64,000 nt of DNA from Vibrio neptunius (GTDB lineage Bacteria; Pseudomonadota; Gammaproteobacteria; Enterobacterales; Vibrionaceae), in contig NZ_JXXU01000047.1 in assembly GCF_000967495.1 (NCBI RefSeq), forward strand, positions 1 through 64,000. Direction: 5' to 3'. Below, one piece after another: positions 33,018 to 42,166 of this stretch (positions are counted from its first letter, which is position 1; every line of letters starts with the position of its first letter). The notes below the pieces were generated by a model that saw only the letters and a list, made by a program, of their open reading frames with translations, was not told where the DNA came from and did not search any database. The translations under genes and the position numbers were made by a program.

Positions 33018-34595
33018 TTATTTAACCTGCGTCTTAATATATTCCCCTAGTTCTGAGTGATGCATGATTTTAGACACAGGAATAATGGCTTCTGCTGGCC
33101 CCCACGCAAATACGTTTACTGGGGTATGTGTGTGTGTACCCGTGCCCCATACAATGTTTTGGCCAGTGGCCTGCTCACGTGCTAGCAGGTTGCCGCGGTC
33201 GTTATATGGGAAGAAGGCGTCGAAGTCGTTAATTGCCGGGATTTCCTCAGCGGACAAATACTTATGACCGGCCAAACGGTATGGGTTGGGTTTACTGGCA
33301 AGGACGTTCGCTGCTTGGCCGGACGTTATCGGGAAGTCCGTATTCTTGTTCACCATTTCTGCAAATTTAGCTGCAGTTTGCTGATTTTTATCCAGCTTTT
33401 GGAACTCACTCACGATACCGTAATAGCTCTTCTTCTGGTTGTATAATCCATCTAAGATCTGAAATGCACCAAAGTTAAAGTTAGGAGCGTAACTACGCTC
33501 GGCAAAAGCTTCGCCATCACGTTGCTCTGGTTTTGGCAGATCCTGAGAGGAATAGCTGAAGCCAAAAGAGCCCGTTTCATGGTCAGCGGTGACGATGACA
33601 ATGGTATCTTCACGGCCTTGTGCCCATTGATAAACGGTATTCACAGCTTCATCAAATTTGATCATCTCATGTAACATGGTACCAGCATCATTACTGTGTC
33701 CCGCCCAGTCAATTTGGCCGCCTTCGACCATGAGGAAGAAGCCGTCTTCGTCCTTCGAAAGGATATCCAGCGCTTTATCTGTCATTTCTTTTAGGCTTGG
33801 TTGAGTACGCTCTGGATCATTTTTACTTACGCTATAAGCAATGCCGTCGTTCATACCAGAGTAGGAGAACAGGCCAAGCAACTTATCACCTTGCGCTTTT
33901 GTCATCATGTCACGGTTAAAGGCAAGTGAGTAACCGTCTTGCTGTGCTTCAGTGAGCAGGTTGCGGTCATCTTTGCGCTTGGACTTAAGGTAAACATCAC
34001 CCTGAGTCAGTGTTTTTAACTGGTTGTATGTTTGGCCTTTGTCGTTGGTGGACTTTGGAATCCAGTGACGAAGGCCACCGGATAGCATGACATCTGCTCC
34101 TGTTTCCAACATGTCAGATGCAATGTCATTCTCAAGAGAGCGATGAGGTTGGTGTGCGGCAAATGAGGCTGGGGTTGCGTGAGTAAGGCGAGTATCAGAA
34201 ACCAACCCGGTTGCTTTGCCCATGCTTTTAGCTTTTTCTAAAACAGTCTGAACATGGTTACCTTGAGAGTCGATACCAATGACCTCGGAGCCAGTATAAA
34301 TACCTGTTGAAAGCATGGTTGCCGAACAAGCAGAGTCAACCACGATGGCATCTTCAGGGTGGGTTAGTGAGGAACCGATGACCCCTTCCTGAGCAAGTTT
34401 AAACAGTGCCGTCGGTTGACCTTGGTAAATGGAATTCGGGGCTTGATTGGCATAAGTTTCTAGCAGGCCAACCTGCTGTGGGCCCATTCCGTCACCAATC
34501 ATTAGAATGACGTTCTTAATGTCTGCAGAAAGTGCATTAAAAGAGAGCGCAGAAGTCGCGACTGCCGCGACAAGAGGTTTGGTTAAGTGCTTCAT
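33018..34595 (-). CDS. phoA: Alkaline phosphatase (Vibrio cold-active type)
   Basis: Exported metal-dependent phosphomonoesterase. The 525-aa precursor has a signal peptide ending near FNALSA-D. It carries the nucleophile in VDSACSATM (S88), metal-site residues in MIGDGMGPQQ and VTADHETGSFG, and THTHTPVNVFAWG near the C terminus. It closely resembles the well-studied Vibrio alkaline phosphatase (VAP), including large insertions that form the dimer-embracing crown loop (for example around SKNDPERTQPS and YAPNFNFGAF). AAGGA lies seven bases before ATG 34595. I could not find a clear Pho box upstream. Confidence 0.93.
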   Translation of the reverse strand: MKHLTKPLVAAVATSALSFNALSADIKNVILMIGDGMGPQQVGLLETYANQAPNSIYQGQPTALFKLAQEGVIGSSLTHPEDAIVVDSACSATMLSTGIYTGSEVIGIDSQGNHVQTVLEKAKSMGKATGLVSDTRLTHATPASFAAHQPHRSLENDIASDMLETGADVMLSGGLRHWIPKSTNDKGQTYNQLKTLTQGDVYLKSKRKDDRNLLTEAQQDGYSLAFNRDMMTKAQGDKLLGLFSYSGMNDGIAYSVSKNDPERTQPSLKEMTDKALDILSKDEDGFFLMVEGGQIDWAGHSNDAGTMLHEMIKFDEAVNTVYQWAQGREDTIVIVTADHETGSFGFSYSSQDLPKPEQRDGEAFAERSYAPNFNFGAFQILDGLYNQKKSYYGIVSEFQKLDKNQQTAAKFAEMVNKNTDFPITSGQAANVLASKPNPYRLAGHKYLSAEEIPAINDFDAFFPYNDRGNLLAREQATGQNIVWGTGTHTHTPVNVFAWGPAEAIIPVSKIMHHSELGEYIKTQVK

Positions 34596-35004
34596 CGAAT
34601 TGTCCTTATTTATAAAAGCGTCCCGATTAAATCACTGTTACATTTCATATTTATTTCATCAATGTATTGATTTATAAATTTGATTTCATTGTCGGTTTCT
34701 GTGCCCACTGACACGAAAAAAGTAGAATAAAATAGGTTTTTTAATAGCAGGGTACCCGTACATCAGCGGTATTCGATGTTTTGCAACAAGGTAAGACACA
34801 CAATGTAAAGGGGTTGCAGTTGGACCGAACGCTACTGTTGCGTTACGCCTTCATTGAGGAATGAGGGGGGCCTCAGTGCGTATTAATAATGTAACCTGTG
34901 TTGACTACTGAGCAGAGCAGGGTGGGGACATAACGGGCACAGCCTTTCCCCGCCGTCACTGATTCGTTTCGGAGGAAGGGGAAAAGCCATCGAGCGGGTT
35001 CACT
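34596..35004. other. Intergenic region between alkaline phosphatase and a small unknown gene
   Basis: About 410 bases. The part near phoA is AT-rich and should hold its promoter; the part at 34840-34990 is noticeably richer in G and C with G runs. No coding frame, RNA gene or clear operator was recognised. Confidence 0.4.
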
Positions 35005-35361
35005 CTATATGAGCGCTAGAAGTATTCCGCCCACTGTTGCCGCGGCGGAAAGGTATTGCCCCGCAGAGTAAGCGCCATCGTCTTCTTCTTTGATTTCGTC
35101 AGGTTTATCAATGCCTAATGCCCCATGGGTGAAAGATTCTACCTGATCGCCAACCGTCTTATTGGCTTTTTCAGCAGCTTTCGCTTCTTTATCAATTTCC
35201 TGCAAAGCGGCAAGCAACGCTTTTCCTTCATCAGAAAGCGTGACTTTATTTTGCTCCACTTTAAGCGGCGCAGAGCCATTATTTGGCTCACTTTGATTCG
35301 CTTGAGGTTTGACCTGCTGGGCTGGTGTCAGCTTTGCTGGCTCCATTCCTACTGGTGTCAT
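35005..35361 (-). CDS. Unknown small protein with Pro/Gln-rich N terminus and hydrophobic C terminus
   Basis: I do not recognise this 118-aa protein. It has no signal peptide. The first 35 residues are Pro/Gln/Asn-rich, a helical Lys/Ala/Glu-rich segment (TLSDEGKALLAALQEIDKEAKAAEKA, with at most a short coiled coil) follows, then an acidic stretch (DEIKEEDDG). The C terminus (YLSAAATVGGILLALI) is hydrophobic with small residues, like a tail anchor or membrane-association segment. AAGGAGA lies seven bases before the ATG, so translation is likely. Monocistronic. Confidence 0.65.
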   Translation of the reverse strand: MTPVGMEPAKLTPAQQVKPQANQSEPNNGSAPLKVEQNKVTLSDEGKALLAALQEIDKEAKAAEKANKTVGDQVESFTHGALGIDKPDEIKEEDDGAYSAGQYLSAAATVGGILLALI

Positions 35362-35563
35362 AGCGATCTCCTTACATCATCCTCATGGAATATATCGACC
35401 AATGAGCGAAAAACTTGTGCAAAATATGTCGATTTTGTATGAAATACATTCAAGCACAAAGTGTGCCTGATTTATTCATCGCATATCAAAATAGTGCTAT
35501 TGGTTGGACTTTTATGATGTGGATTCAAATTATCGTATCATAGTCAGCAAAATTAATGCCGCC

Positions 35564-36490
35564 TTAGAGACAAGATAAGTCTTGGTTTCTTTTTGTTAGA
35601 CTGTGGTAAGCCTTGATTTGATTCTCCATTTGTACATATCGTACAGGAGGAGCGAGGACCTTTAGCTGGTAATCTCGGCTATCAGATATGACGTCCTCTG
35701 TCGGAGTGATCACTACAACATTCAAATCTGGCTTTCTAGAGAGAATTGAGGCCTTTGTACCTAACCCGTCTTCGATGTGAAATTTACCGGCAAAATGGAT
35801 GATCTGCTTGGAAGGGTTCTGTTCAAGATAATGAATCATACTTTCAGCCATAGTTTCATCCCATGTCACTTGAGCGGAAAACTGTTTTTCTGATTGTTCA
35901 GGTTTGCCGTGGTGCATCGACGCCATAAATTTATCTTTGTATGGGCTGGGGGCGACATCGATGGTCTCGGCCACATAAGCGCGCTGTTCAGGGGTAAGCT
36001 TTTCAAGGTAATCAAGTCCTTGCCGCCCAATGCAACGCACTATTGGCTTGGGGGCATTGGCGGCGATAACATCGATCTGATTGGCTTTAGCCAGCTCAAC
36101 CAATGGGCGATAGTCACTTTCATAGTTTGGCCAGGCGCTAGCGCTCTTAATCAGCATTTGTTCACCAATTTCACCCGCTAGGTACTGATTGATAATACTT
36201 TGGCTGTCGCGTGAGAATTGCTCCATAGAGACTGCGACATCATGGCCTTGTGAAATAAGAGCTTTGACTAGGTCGGTTTGAAAGCGATGAACACCTGAAT
36301 GGGTATGCCATTCTCCCACCAAAATGATGTCTGCGTTTTGAATGTCTTTACCAAAACGACTTAAAGACACGGCTTGAGCGTCAGGGGTGAAGAGTTGGTA
36401 ATCGTAGAAACTGGTCACTTCTTGATGAGTTGCCGTTGAACAAGCTGACAAGGTCAGGCAAGCCAAAGATACAGTGAGAAGTTTGCGCAT
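35564..36490 (-). CDS. chaN: ChaN-family lipoprotein (heme/iron-associated)
   Basis: Outer-membrane-type lipoprotein; Campylobacter ChaN binds heme in a cofacial pair and is iron-regulated. The 308-aa protein has a lipoprotein signal with LSAC (Cys17) and the family motifs LVGEWHTHSGVHRFQ, SMEQFSRDSQ and IHFAGKFHIEDGLG. AGGAGG precedes the ATG by seven bases. Its own promoter and a Fur box lie upstream (36518-36567), supporting an iron-starvation role. Confidence 0.9.
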   Translation of the reverse strand: MRKLLTVSLACLTLSACSTATHQEVTSFYDYQLFTPDAQAVSLSRFGKDIQNADIILVGEWHTHSGVHRFQTDLVKALISQGHDVAVSMEQFSRDSQSIINQYLAGEIGEQMLIKSASAWPNYESDYRPLVELAKANQIDVIAANAPKPIVRCIGRQGLDYLEKLTPEQRAYVAETIDVAPSPYKDKFMASMHHGKPEQSEKQFSAQVTWDETMAESMIHYLEQNPSKQIIHFAGKFHIEDGLGTKASILSRKPDLNVVVITPTEDVISDSRDYQLKVLAPPVRYVQMENQIKAYHSLTKRNQDLSCL

Positions 36491-36517
36491 AACAGGCCTC
36501 CTAAATATGATGCGAGC

Positions 36518-36546
36518 ATACTAATGGAGGCAACAAGATAACTCAA
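36518..36546 (-). promoter_or_regulatory. Sigma70-type promoter of chaN
   Basis: On the minus strand TTGAGT (36541-36546), a 17-base spacer, then TAGTAT (36518-36523). Transcription would start near 36510, about 20 bases before the chaN ATG. Confidence 0.6.
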
Positions 36547-36552
36547 TCTAAA

Positions 36553-36567
36553 TGAGAATTATTATCC
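36553..36567. promoter_or_regulatory. Fur box upstream of chaN
   Basis: TGAGAAT-T-ATTATCC matches the Fur 7-1-7 inverted repeat TGATAAT-N-ATTATCA at 12 of the 14 arm positions. It is centred six to thirteen bases upstream of the predicted -35 element of the chaN promoter, where Fur-Fe2+ would block polymerase. Confidence 0.7.
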
Positions 36568-36573
36568 AAATAC

Positions 36574-37398
36574 TTAATTTGGCTGTTTGCGATAGATACG
36601 AATCATAAAATCTGCCTCGCATTCAAATAACTTAGATGATTTTAGAGAATCACGCAGTTCCTCACTCGCTTTCCAGGCAAAAGGTGTCATCTGAAGCAAG
36701 TCGTCCGCATCACCATCCTGCAACGGCATAGTATAGGACAGCTTGAGAGAGTCTTGGAGGACAAACCCATCGATATTTTCTGGCTCTTCACTATGCAATC
36801 TGACGTCTTGGTAGAGGTGCTCTCGAAGTTGGTAAAGATGACGGGCCGCAGGTGTGACTGTGATCACGACACCGTTGTGATTGACGACTCTTGCTAGCTC
36901 TTGTGGTTTGCAAGGGGCGTAGATACGCAATACGGCATCTAGACTGCCGTCTGAAAAAGGAAGGCGTGTACTTGATGCTACGCTGAAAGAACAGTTGGTG
37001 TAGCGCTTAGACGCATAGCGAATCGCTACCTTAGATATATCGATGCCATAAGTCACTGCCTTTGGGTGTTGTACTGAAAGTTGTCTCGCGACCTCTGTGG
37101 TGTAATAACCCTCACCACAACCAATATCAAGTAACTGGTGCTGAGTGCTCTCAATGTATTGAGCACAGACTTGAGCCACTTTGTCTTTCAGCGGGCGATA
37201 GTAGTCTTTCTCTAAAAAACGACGGCGTGCTTGCATCATCTCTTTATTGTCGCCCGGATCTTTGGAACGCTTATGCTGAACAGGCATCAAGTTGACATAG
37301 CCTTCTTTGGCTAAGTCAAAAGCATGACTGTTCTCACAGCGAAAGGTGTGGCCAATGAGCGACAGGCTTTGATGACATAAAGGACAGGTATAAGACAT
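36574..37398 (-). CDS. rlmA: 23S rRNA (guanine-N1)-methyltransferase RlmA
   Basis: Methylates G745 of 23S rRNA using S-adenosylmethionine. The 274-aa protein has an N-terminal zinc finger (C5, C8, C21 and H25 in CPLCHQ and CENSH), the family motif YVNLMPVQHKRSKDPGD, and a Rossmann domain with LLDIGCGEGYYT (motif I) and LRIYAPCKPQELARV. It ends 84 bases upstream of chaN, but chaN has its own promoter. Confidence 0.93.
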   Translation of the reverse strand: MSYTCPLCHQSLSLIGHTFRCENSHAFDLAKEGYVNLMPVQHKRSKDPGDNKEMMQARRRFLEKDYYRPLKDKVAQVCAQYIESTQHQLLDIGCGEGYYTTEVARQLSVQHPKAVTYGIDISKVAIRYASKRYTNCSFSVASSTRLPFSDGSLDAVLRIYAPCKPQELARVVNHNGVVITVTPAARHLYQLREHLYQDVRLHSEEPENIDGFVLQDSLKLSYTMPLQDGDADDLLQMTPFAWKASEELRDSLKSSKLFECEADFMIRIYRKQPN

Positions 37399-37480
37399 AA
37401 GGATCTCAGGATGACAAAAAGAGCGCGAATTCTAACAGGAACCGAGTTTTGAGACTAGCATGGCAAAGATAACACTGCGG

Positions 37481-37512
37481 AAAAAGGGGCAGAATATATC
37501 TGCCCCTTTTTG
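37481..37512. terminator. Terminator of the chemoreceptor gene
   Basis: GGGGCAGA (37486-37493), loop ATATA, TCTGCCCC (37499-37506), flanked by five A and five T residues. It is just past the minus-strand stop at 37516. Confidence 0.85.
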
Positions 37513-37515
37513 TTA

Positions 37516-39552
37516 TTAATGGAAGAAGTCGACTTGCTGTTTCAATGAGCTGGCTTGCTTCTGTAGCTCTTCGGCACTTTGAGCCGTTTTAGCGCTAGTG
37601 GCTCGACTTTCTCGGTTCAATTCACTGATAGAATTGGCGTTGGCGGCAATTTCTTGGGATACGTTTGCCTGTTCTTCAGAGGTTGCGGCTATGGTATCCG
37701 CTTGCATGGCAATAGATTGTACTTGCGATGCAATGGCCTCTAATGCTGACCCTGCTTCTTGAGCCTTATCGAGCACTTGATTTGCATTACTTTGGCTTTG
37801 ACCCATCAAATTGACCGCGTTGACCGTAGAGGACTTTAATTTTTCGATAATGGTGACTACATCCTGAACAGACGTTTGTGTCCGGTGCGCTAAAGTACGT
37901 ACCTCATCGGCGACAACGGCAAAGCCCCGACCTTGCTCCCCAGCTCGTGCTGCTTCAATCGCTGCATTTAAAGCGAGTAGATTGGTTTGCTCAGCGATTT
38001 CATCTATCATCTTGGTAACGGTTTGGATAGCTTCACTGTCTTTGTTGACCTGTTCAATGGCTTGCGCGGAATTGTCTAGTTGATCGTTAAGCTGCGCGAC
38101 ATCAATACATACCCCTTCAACTTTTTCCAACCCTGACTGACTGTCTTCGTTGGTGAGGCGGACATTCTCGGCAATCGCTTCGACTTGCTGTGCTACCGAC
38201 TGTGCTGACGAAGCCATTTCCTCAATGGCGGTTGCAACTTGCTCAACCTGTTGTTGTTGGATGTCAGATTGGCCGAGGTTTTGGTTGGCGTCCTGAGATA
38301 CGCTTCGTGACGCGTCTTGAACGGCATCACTTGTAGAATGGATTTCGCTAACCAAGGAATTCAATTGCCCCGCCATATGGGCGACGCCATTATTTAGGTT
38401 GATGATTTCATTGTTGGATGTTTTACCTGTCGCAGGAATTTCTAAGCTGACCTCACCTTTCGCGAGACGAGTCATGTATCCGTTTAGTACCGTCAGTGGC
38501 TTGAGGTTACGGTTAAGAAAAACGGTTAAAATGACGAAGGTTCCCAGAGCGACTACGGTTGCGATCGTGATAATCAGCTTGAGTAAAGTGTCACTGCCTT
38601 TGGTGACTTCTTTGATGAATGTTCCGCCTAACAACTTCCAGTTCCAACCAGGAACTTCTGTGTAGACGAGGTATTTCTCTCCAACATTGCCCTGATATTC
38701 ATATGGGTAGCGGATCAGGCCACTTTTCTGTTTGAAAATTTGATGGAAAGGTTTGTTGCCATCATAGTCGGCTATTTCCATGATCGGCGCCGTGTTTTCG
38801 TCATGAACAGGATGCAGCAGGTAATGACCTAAATTGTCCTCTCTATTATCTACCACGACAGTGTAACCCGTATCACCCCATTTGATAGAGCGCAACGAGT
38901 TAAAGAGATCTTGTGTTGCTTGCTCAACAGGCAGACCGATGAATGTAATACCTGTCACCTTATTCTCTGCATTCTTCAATGGTGCATAGTAGGTAATGTA
39001 GTTCTCACCGAATAGTTTGACCTGAGCATAATAGGGTTGACCGCTAATGAGCTGGTTGTAACCAGGGTGGTCTTTACCTAATGTACTGCCCACGACACGA
39101 TTGCCTGACGGGTCCTTGAGTGAAGTGGATATACGAATAAAGTCGCCATCAAAAGGAGCAAATAGAGTGGCCACTGCCCCCGTATCACGGGTAAAGCTGT
39201 CCACCAGTTTTGCATCATTGATCAAGCTTTCACCGTACTGAGTGACATTCACAACTTGTTGACCGTTAAAGTCGACGGTGTAGTCTTCTACGTAAACGCC
39301 TGCAAGATAACCATTCCTAAAGGTAGACTCCAAAACTTTTGCGGTATGCAGGTAGGCATTAAATTGTCCAGCAATAGTCATTGCCATGGCTTCGACTTCA
39401 GTTTGATGACCTTTGAGTGTGTTATCAAGCAGTACTTTGGATGCATTTCGATAAACAAGCGTCGCGGTACCTACGAAGGAAACGAGCAAGCAAAGCAGTA
39501 TGACCAACTTCAACTGAAAGCCAACACTTTGGTTTTTGAATTTTTCGAACAT
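37516..39552 (-). CDS. Methyl-accepting chemotaxis protein with double Cache-type sensor
   Basis: Transmembrane chemoreceptor, about 678 aa. TM1 is at about 12-32, followed by a large periplasmic Cache 3/Cache 2 fusion-like domain (about 35-325, containing GDTGYTVVVDN and WNWKLLGGTF). TM2 is at about 330-350, then HAMP (about 350-405). The cytoplasmic signalling domain has the conserved hairpin tip IAEQTNLLALNAAIEAARAG and GRGFAVVADEVRTLAHRT. Ligand unknown; such sensors often bind organic acids or amino acids. No CheR-tethering pentapeptide is seen at the C terminus. I chose ATG 39552, with AGAGGA upstream, over the longer frame to 39633. Confidence 0.92.
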   Translation of the reverse strand: MFEKFKNQSVGFQLKLVILLCLLVSFVGTATLVYRNASKVLLDNTLKGHQTEVEAMAMTIAGQFNAYLHTAKVLESTFRNGYLAGVYVEDYTVDFNGQQVVNVTQYGESLINDAKLVDSFTRDTGAVATLFAPFDGDFIRISTSLKDPSGNRVVGSTLGKDHPGYNQLISGQPYYAQVKLFGENYITYYAPLKNAENKVTGITFIGLPVEQATQDLFNSLRSIKWGDTGYTVVVDNREDNLGHYLLHPVHDENTAPIMEIADYDGNKPFHQIFKQKSGLIRYPYEYQGNVGEKYLVYTEVPGWNWKLLGGTFIKEVTKGSDTLLKLIITIATVVALGTFVILTVFLNRNLKPLTVLNGYMTRLAKGEVSLEIPATGKTSNNEIINLNNGVAHMAGQLNSLVSEIHSTSDAVQDASRSVSQDANQNLGQSDIQQQQVEQVATAIEEMASSAQSVAQQVEAIAENVRLTNEDSQSGLEKVEGVCIDVAQLNDQLDNSAQAIEQVNKDSEAIQTVTKMIDEIAEQTNLLALNAAIEAARAGEQGRGFAVVADEVRTLAHRTQTSVQDVVTIIEKLKSSTVNAVNLMGQSQSNANQVLDKAQEAGSALEAIASQVQSIAMQADTIAATSEEQANVSQEIAANANSISELNRESRATSAKTAQSAEELQKQASSLKQQVDFFH

Positions 39553-39765
39553 TGTTTCATTATCCTCTCTTTGGAGACGTGTCTTATCGCTGACAATAGT
39601 GATCCAGTTGTCATTCAATCGTGATGATAACAACTTGTTTAAAGGTGATAATTGATTCTTATTAACTATTTAAGTAATTAGAAGGTTAAAGAATGTGCGT
39701 TGTACAGCGTGTGTGGACTAAAAGACCTGATGGCGAGAGAAATAATTTCGAGCGAGGTCGTGCAT

Positions 39766-39785
39766 TGCAGGCCTCATGGCCTGCA
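39766..39785. repeat. GC-rich hairpin downstream of yeaD
   Basis: TGCAGGCC-TCAT-GGCCTGCA, perfect 8-bp arms, 11 bases past the yeaD stop on the minus strand. There is no T tract on either side, so it may stabilise the mRNA 3' end rather than act as an intrinsic terminator. Confidence 0.5.
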
Positions 39786-39795
39786 GTGAACAGAG

Positions 39796-40680
39796 TTATC
39801 GAGCTGAGATTGTAGTGATCAGTTGGTGTGATTCACCAGGTTGAAGTGTTTTTCCAAGGTCGATATTGGGTGCATGCAGTGTCGATTCCACACACAGCAT
39901 AGTAAGGTAGCCGTCATCGGACATATCTGACATAGATTCAGCACCTTGTGCCCATGGATTCCATAATACAGCCGAGTTGTGGCCTTGGTTCTCCACGCTT
40001 AGTATGCGATCCAACACTGGATCTTTAACTAAAATTTGCGCTTCTGGCTGAGTGTAAACACGGTCTATAGTATCAGTAAGTTGAAGAACCTTGTCCCCTT
40101 GGCAGATTGCACCTGCTTTTAGGCTATCGATGTATTCAGGGCCCATCCCAGTAGTTTGTGCTTGTTTGATGTTGCCTACGTTAAGATACGTGTGCAATGC
40201 CCCTGAAAATTCCCAAGGTTTCGTATCAGTATTGGTGACGTCGAGCGTTACTTTAAGCTCGTTGCTGACTTCTACTATTAAACGCGCATCAAATTTATGC
40301 GGCCAGATTGATAGCGTTTGCTCTGAAGGTTTCAGTCCGAGCTCAATCACAACGCCTTGTTCATTTTCACGATGTTGTAGCAGTGACCACTCACTGTTAC
40401 GAGCAAAGCCATGTGCAGGCGCAGCAATGCGGCCAAACCAAGGCCAGCAAATTGGAATGCCACCACGAAGCGCTGCCTTACCATCGAAAATGGCGCTGTC
40501 GCTCATCCACATCAGATCTTCTTGGCCTACTGGCGCGAACGATACGACATGTCCACCGTGCAGCGCGATGCCTGCCGTTGCTTTTTCATGAATCACGCGG
40601 ACGACTTTTACCTGATCAACTTCAACGATAGTGATGTTGTCAGATAACACGGTCAGGGCTGGGAGAGTTTTTAAATCCAT
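39796..40680 (-). CDS. yeaD: D-hexose-6-phosphate mutarotase YeaD
   Basis: Aldose-1-epimerase-fold enzyme that interconverts alpha and beta hexose-6-phosphates (glucose-6-phosphate 1-epimerase). The 294-aa protein shows GIALHGGHVVSFAPVGQEDLMWMS, GGIPICWPWFG with the conserved Arg/His surroundings (AHGFARN) and LHTYLNVG. Start ATG 40680 has AGGA eight bases upstream; the frame is open to 40758. It lies just downstream of gapA, as in E. coli. Confidence 0.92.
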   Translation of the reverse strand: MDLKTLPALTVLSDNITIVEVDQVKVVRVIHEKATAGIALHGGHVVSFAPVGQEDLMWMSDSAIFDGKAALRGGIPICWPWFGRIAAPAHGFARNSEWSLLQHRENEQGVVIELGLKPSEQTLSIWPHKFDARLIVEVSNELKVTLDVTNTDTKPWEFSGALHTYLNVGNIKQAQTTGMGPEYIDSLKAGAICQGDKVLQLTDTIDRVYTQPEAQILVKDPVLDRILSVENQGHNSAVLWNPWAQGAESMSDMSDDGYLTMLCVESTLHAPNIDLGKTLQPGESHQLITTISAR

Positions 40681-40769
40681 GTGTAGTTTCCTATCGCTGG
40701 GGAGAGCTTTTCGAGATATTTCGCACATTATATGCAATGTCGATTTTGTATTACTCAAAGTCTAGATAC

Positions 40770-40799
40770 AAAAAAGGCGACTCTAGAGCCGCCTTTTCT
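40770..40799 (-). terminator. Terminator of gapA
   Basis: On the minus strand AAAAGGCGGCTC, loop TA, GAGTCGCCTTTTTT (40773-40797); one G-T pair. It precedes yeaD, so yeaD is probably expressed from its own promoter or by read-through. Confidence 0.75.
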
Positions 40800-40834
40800 T
40801 TAACGAAGTTATTCGCTAATTGCTAACTATCTAA

Positions 40835-41830
40835 TTACTTAGAGATGTGAGCGATTAGGTCTAGAACTTTGTTTGAGTAACCGATTTCGTTGTCGTACCA
40901 AGATACAACTTTAACGAAGTTATCAGTTAGAGCGATACCAGCTTTAGCATCGAATACTGAAGTTTGAACTTCGCCGATGAAGTCTTGAGAAACAACTTGG
41001 TCTTCAGTGTAACCTAGAACACCTTTAAGCTCGCCTTCAGAAGCTTCTTTCATCGCTGCACAGATAGCTTCGTAAGATGCACCTTCTTTTAGGTTAACGG
41101 TTAGGTCAACTACAGAAACGTTAGCAGTTGGTACACGGAAAGCCATACCAGTTAGTTTGCCGTTTAGTTCTGGAAGAACAACGCCTACCGCTTTAGCTGC
41201 ACCAGTTGAAGATGGGATGATGTTCTGAGAAGCACCACGACCACCGCGCCAGTCTTTAGCAGAAGGACCATCTACAGTTTTTTGAGTTGCTGTAGTAGCG
41301 TGAACTGTAGTCATAAGACCAGATTCGATACCGAACTTGTCGTTAAGAACTTTAGCAATAGGAGCTAGACAGTTAGTTGTACAAGAAGCGTTAGAAACGA
41401 TGTCTTGACCAGCGTAAGTGCTGTCGTTAACACCCATTACGAACATTGGAGTTGCGTCTTTTGAAGGACCAGTTAGAACAACTTTCTTAGCACCAGCAGT
41501 GATGTGCTGACGTGCAGTTTCGTCAGTTAGGAAGATACCAGTTGCTTCAGCTACAACGTCAACACCGATTTCGTCCCACTTAAGGTCAGTTGGATTACGC
41601 TCAGCAGTAACACGTACAGTCTTACCGTTAACGATTAGGTTACCACCTTCAACTTCAACAGTACCGTTGAAACGGCCGTGAGTTGAATCGTACTTAAGCA
41701 TGTATGCCATGTACTCTACATCGATCAGGTCGTTGATACCTACAACTTCGATGTCGCTACGCTCTTGTGCTGCACGGAATACGAAACGACCGATACGGCC
41801 AAAACCGTTAATACCTACTTTGATAGTCAT
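40835..41830 (-). CDS. gapA: Glyceraldehyde-3-phosphate dehydrogenase
   Basis: Glycolytic NAD-dependent oxidation of glyceraldehyde-3-phosphate to 1,3-bisphosphoglycerate. The 331-aa protein has the N-terminal INGFGRIGRFVFRAA dinucleotide fold, active-site SNASCTTNCLAP, and the WYDNEIGYSNKVLD C terminus. Codon use is strongly biased, as expected for one of the most expressed genes. A consensus -10 element (TATAAT) about 160 bases upstream suggests a long leader. Confidence 0.98.
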   Translation of the reverse strand: MTIKVGINGFGRIGRFVFRAAQERSDIEVVGINDLIDVEYMAYMLKYDSTHGRFNGTVEVEGGNLIVNGKTVRVTAERNPTDLKWDEIGVDVVAEATGIFLTDETARQHITAGAKKVVLTGPSKDATPMFVMGVNDSTYAGQDIVSNASCTTNCLAPIAKVLNDKFGIESGLMTTVHATTATQKTVDGPSAKDWRGGRGASQNIIPSSTGAAKAVGVVLPELNGKLTGMAFRVPTANVSVVDLTVNLKEGASYEAICAAMKEASEGELKGVLGYTEDQVVSQDFIGEVQTSVFDAKAGIALTDNFVKVVSWYDNEIGYSNKVLDLIAHISK

Positions 41831-41936
41831 TATAGTTGCTCCACAACTTAATTTCTGATTAAAGATAACTGGTAGTAAAATTACAGAATCCAGTCAAAAT
41901 CTGCAACAGATAATCGGACTTAACTTGTTTAAAGTC

Positions 41937-41998
41937 AAAAAAAAGCGTCGCTTTTTTTCACAATTAGTCGTAATTGACTATCTTTTGAACGGATTATA
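41937..41998 (-). promoter_or_regulatory. gapA promoter and leader hairpin
   Basis: On the minus strand a perfect -10 TATAAT lies at 41993-41998, with TCAACT 16 bases before it as a weak -35. Downstream in the leader, AAAAAAAGC-GAC-GCTTTTTTT (41938-41958) forms a short hairpin ending in a T run, resembling a terminator. Together they give a leader of about 150 bases. Confidence 0.45.
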
Positions 41999-42166
41999 GG
42001 TTTCTTGTCTAACCAGTTGACGTAAAATAGATCAAACGCTTTCACTTTTGACCAAAGTTTAAGCGTCCTTTTATGGATTCAAAGTATGTGCTACAAACAA
42101 TAAATTGCGCAAGTTTTTGAGAAAAAAAGTCACAGTAATAGTGATTAATTCGGAGAAAAAGACAAA

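Noticed and set aside
34630..34660. Pho box upstream of alkaline phosphatase
   Set aside because: CTGTTACATTTCATATT has no second well-spaced CTGTCAT repeat.
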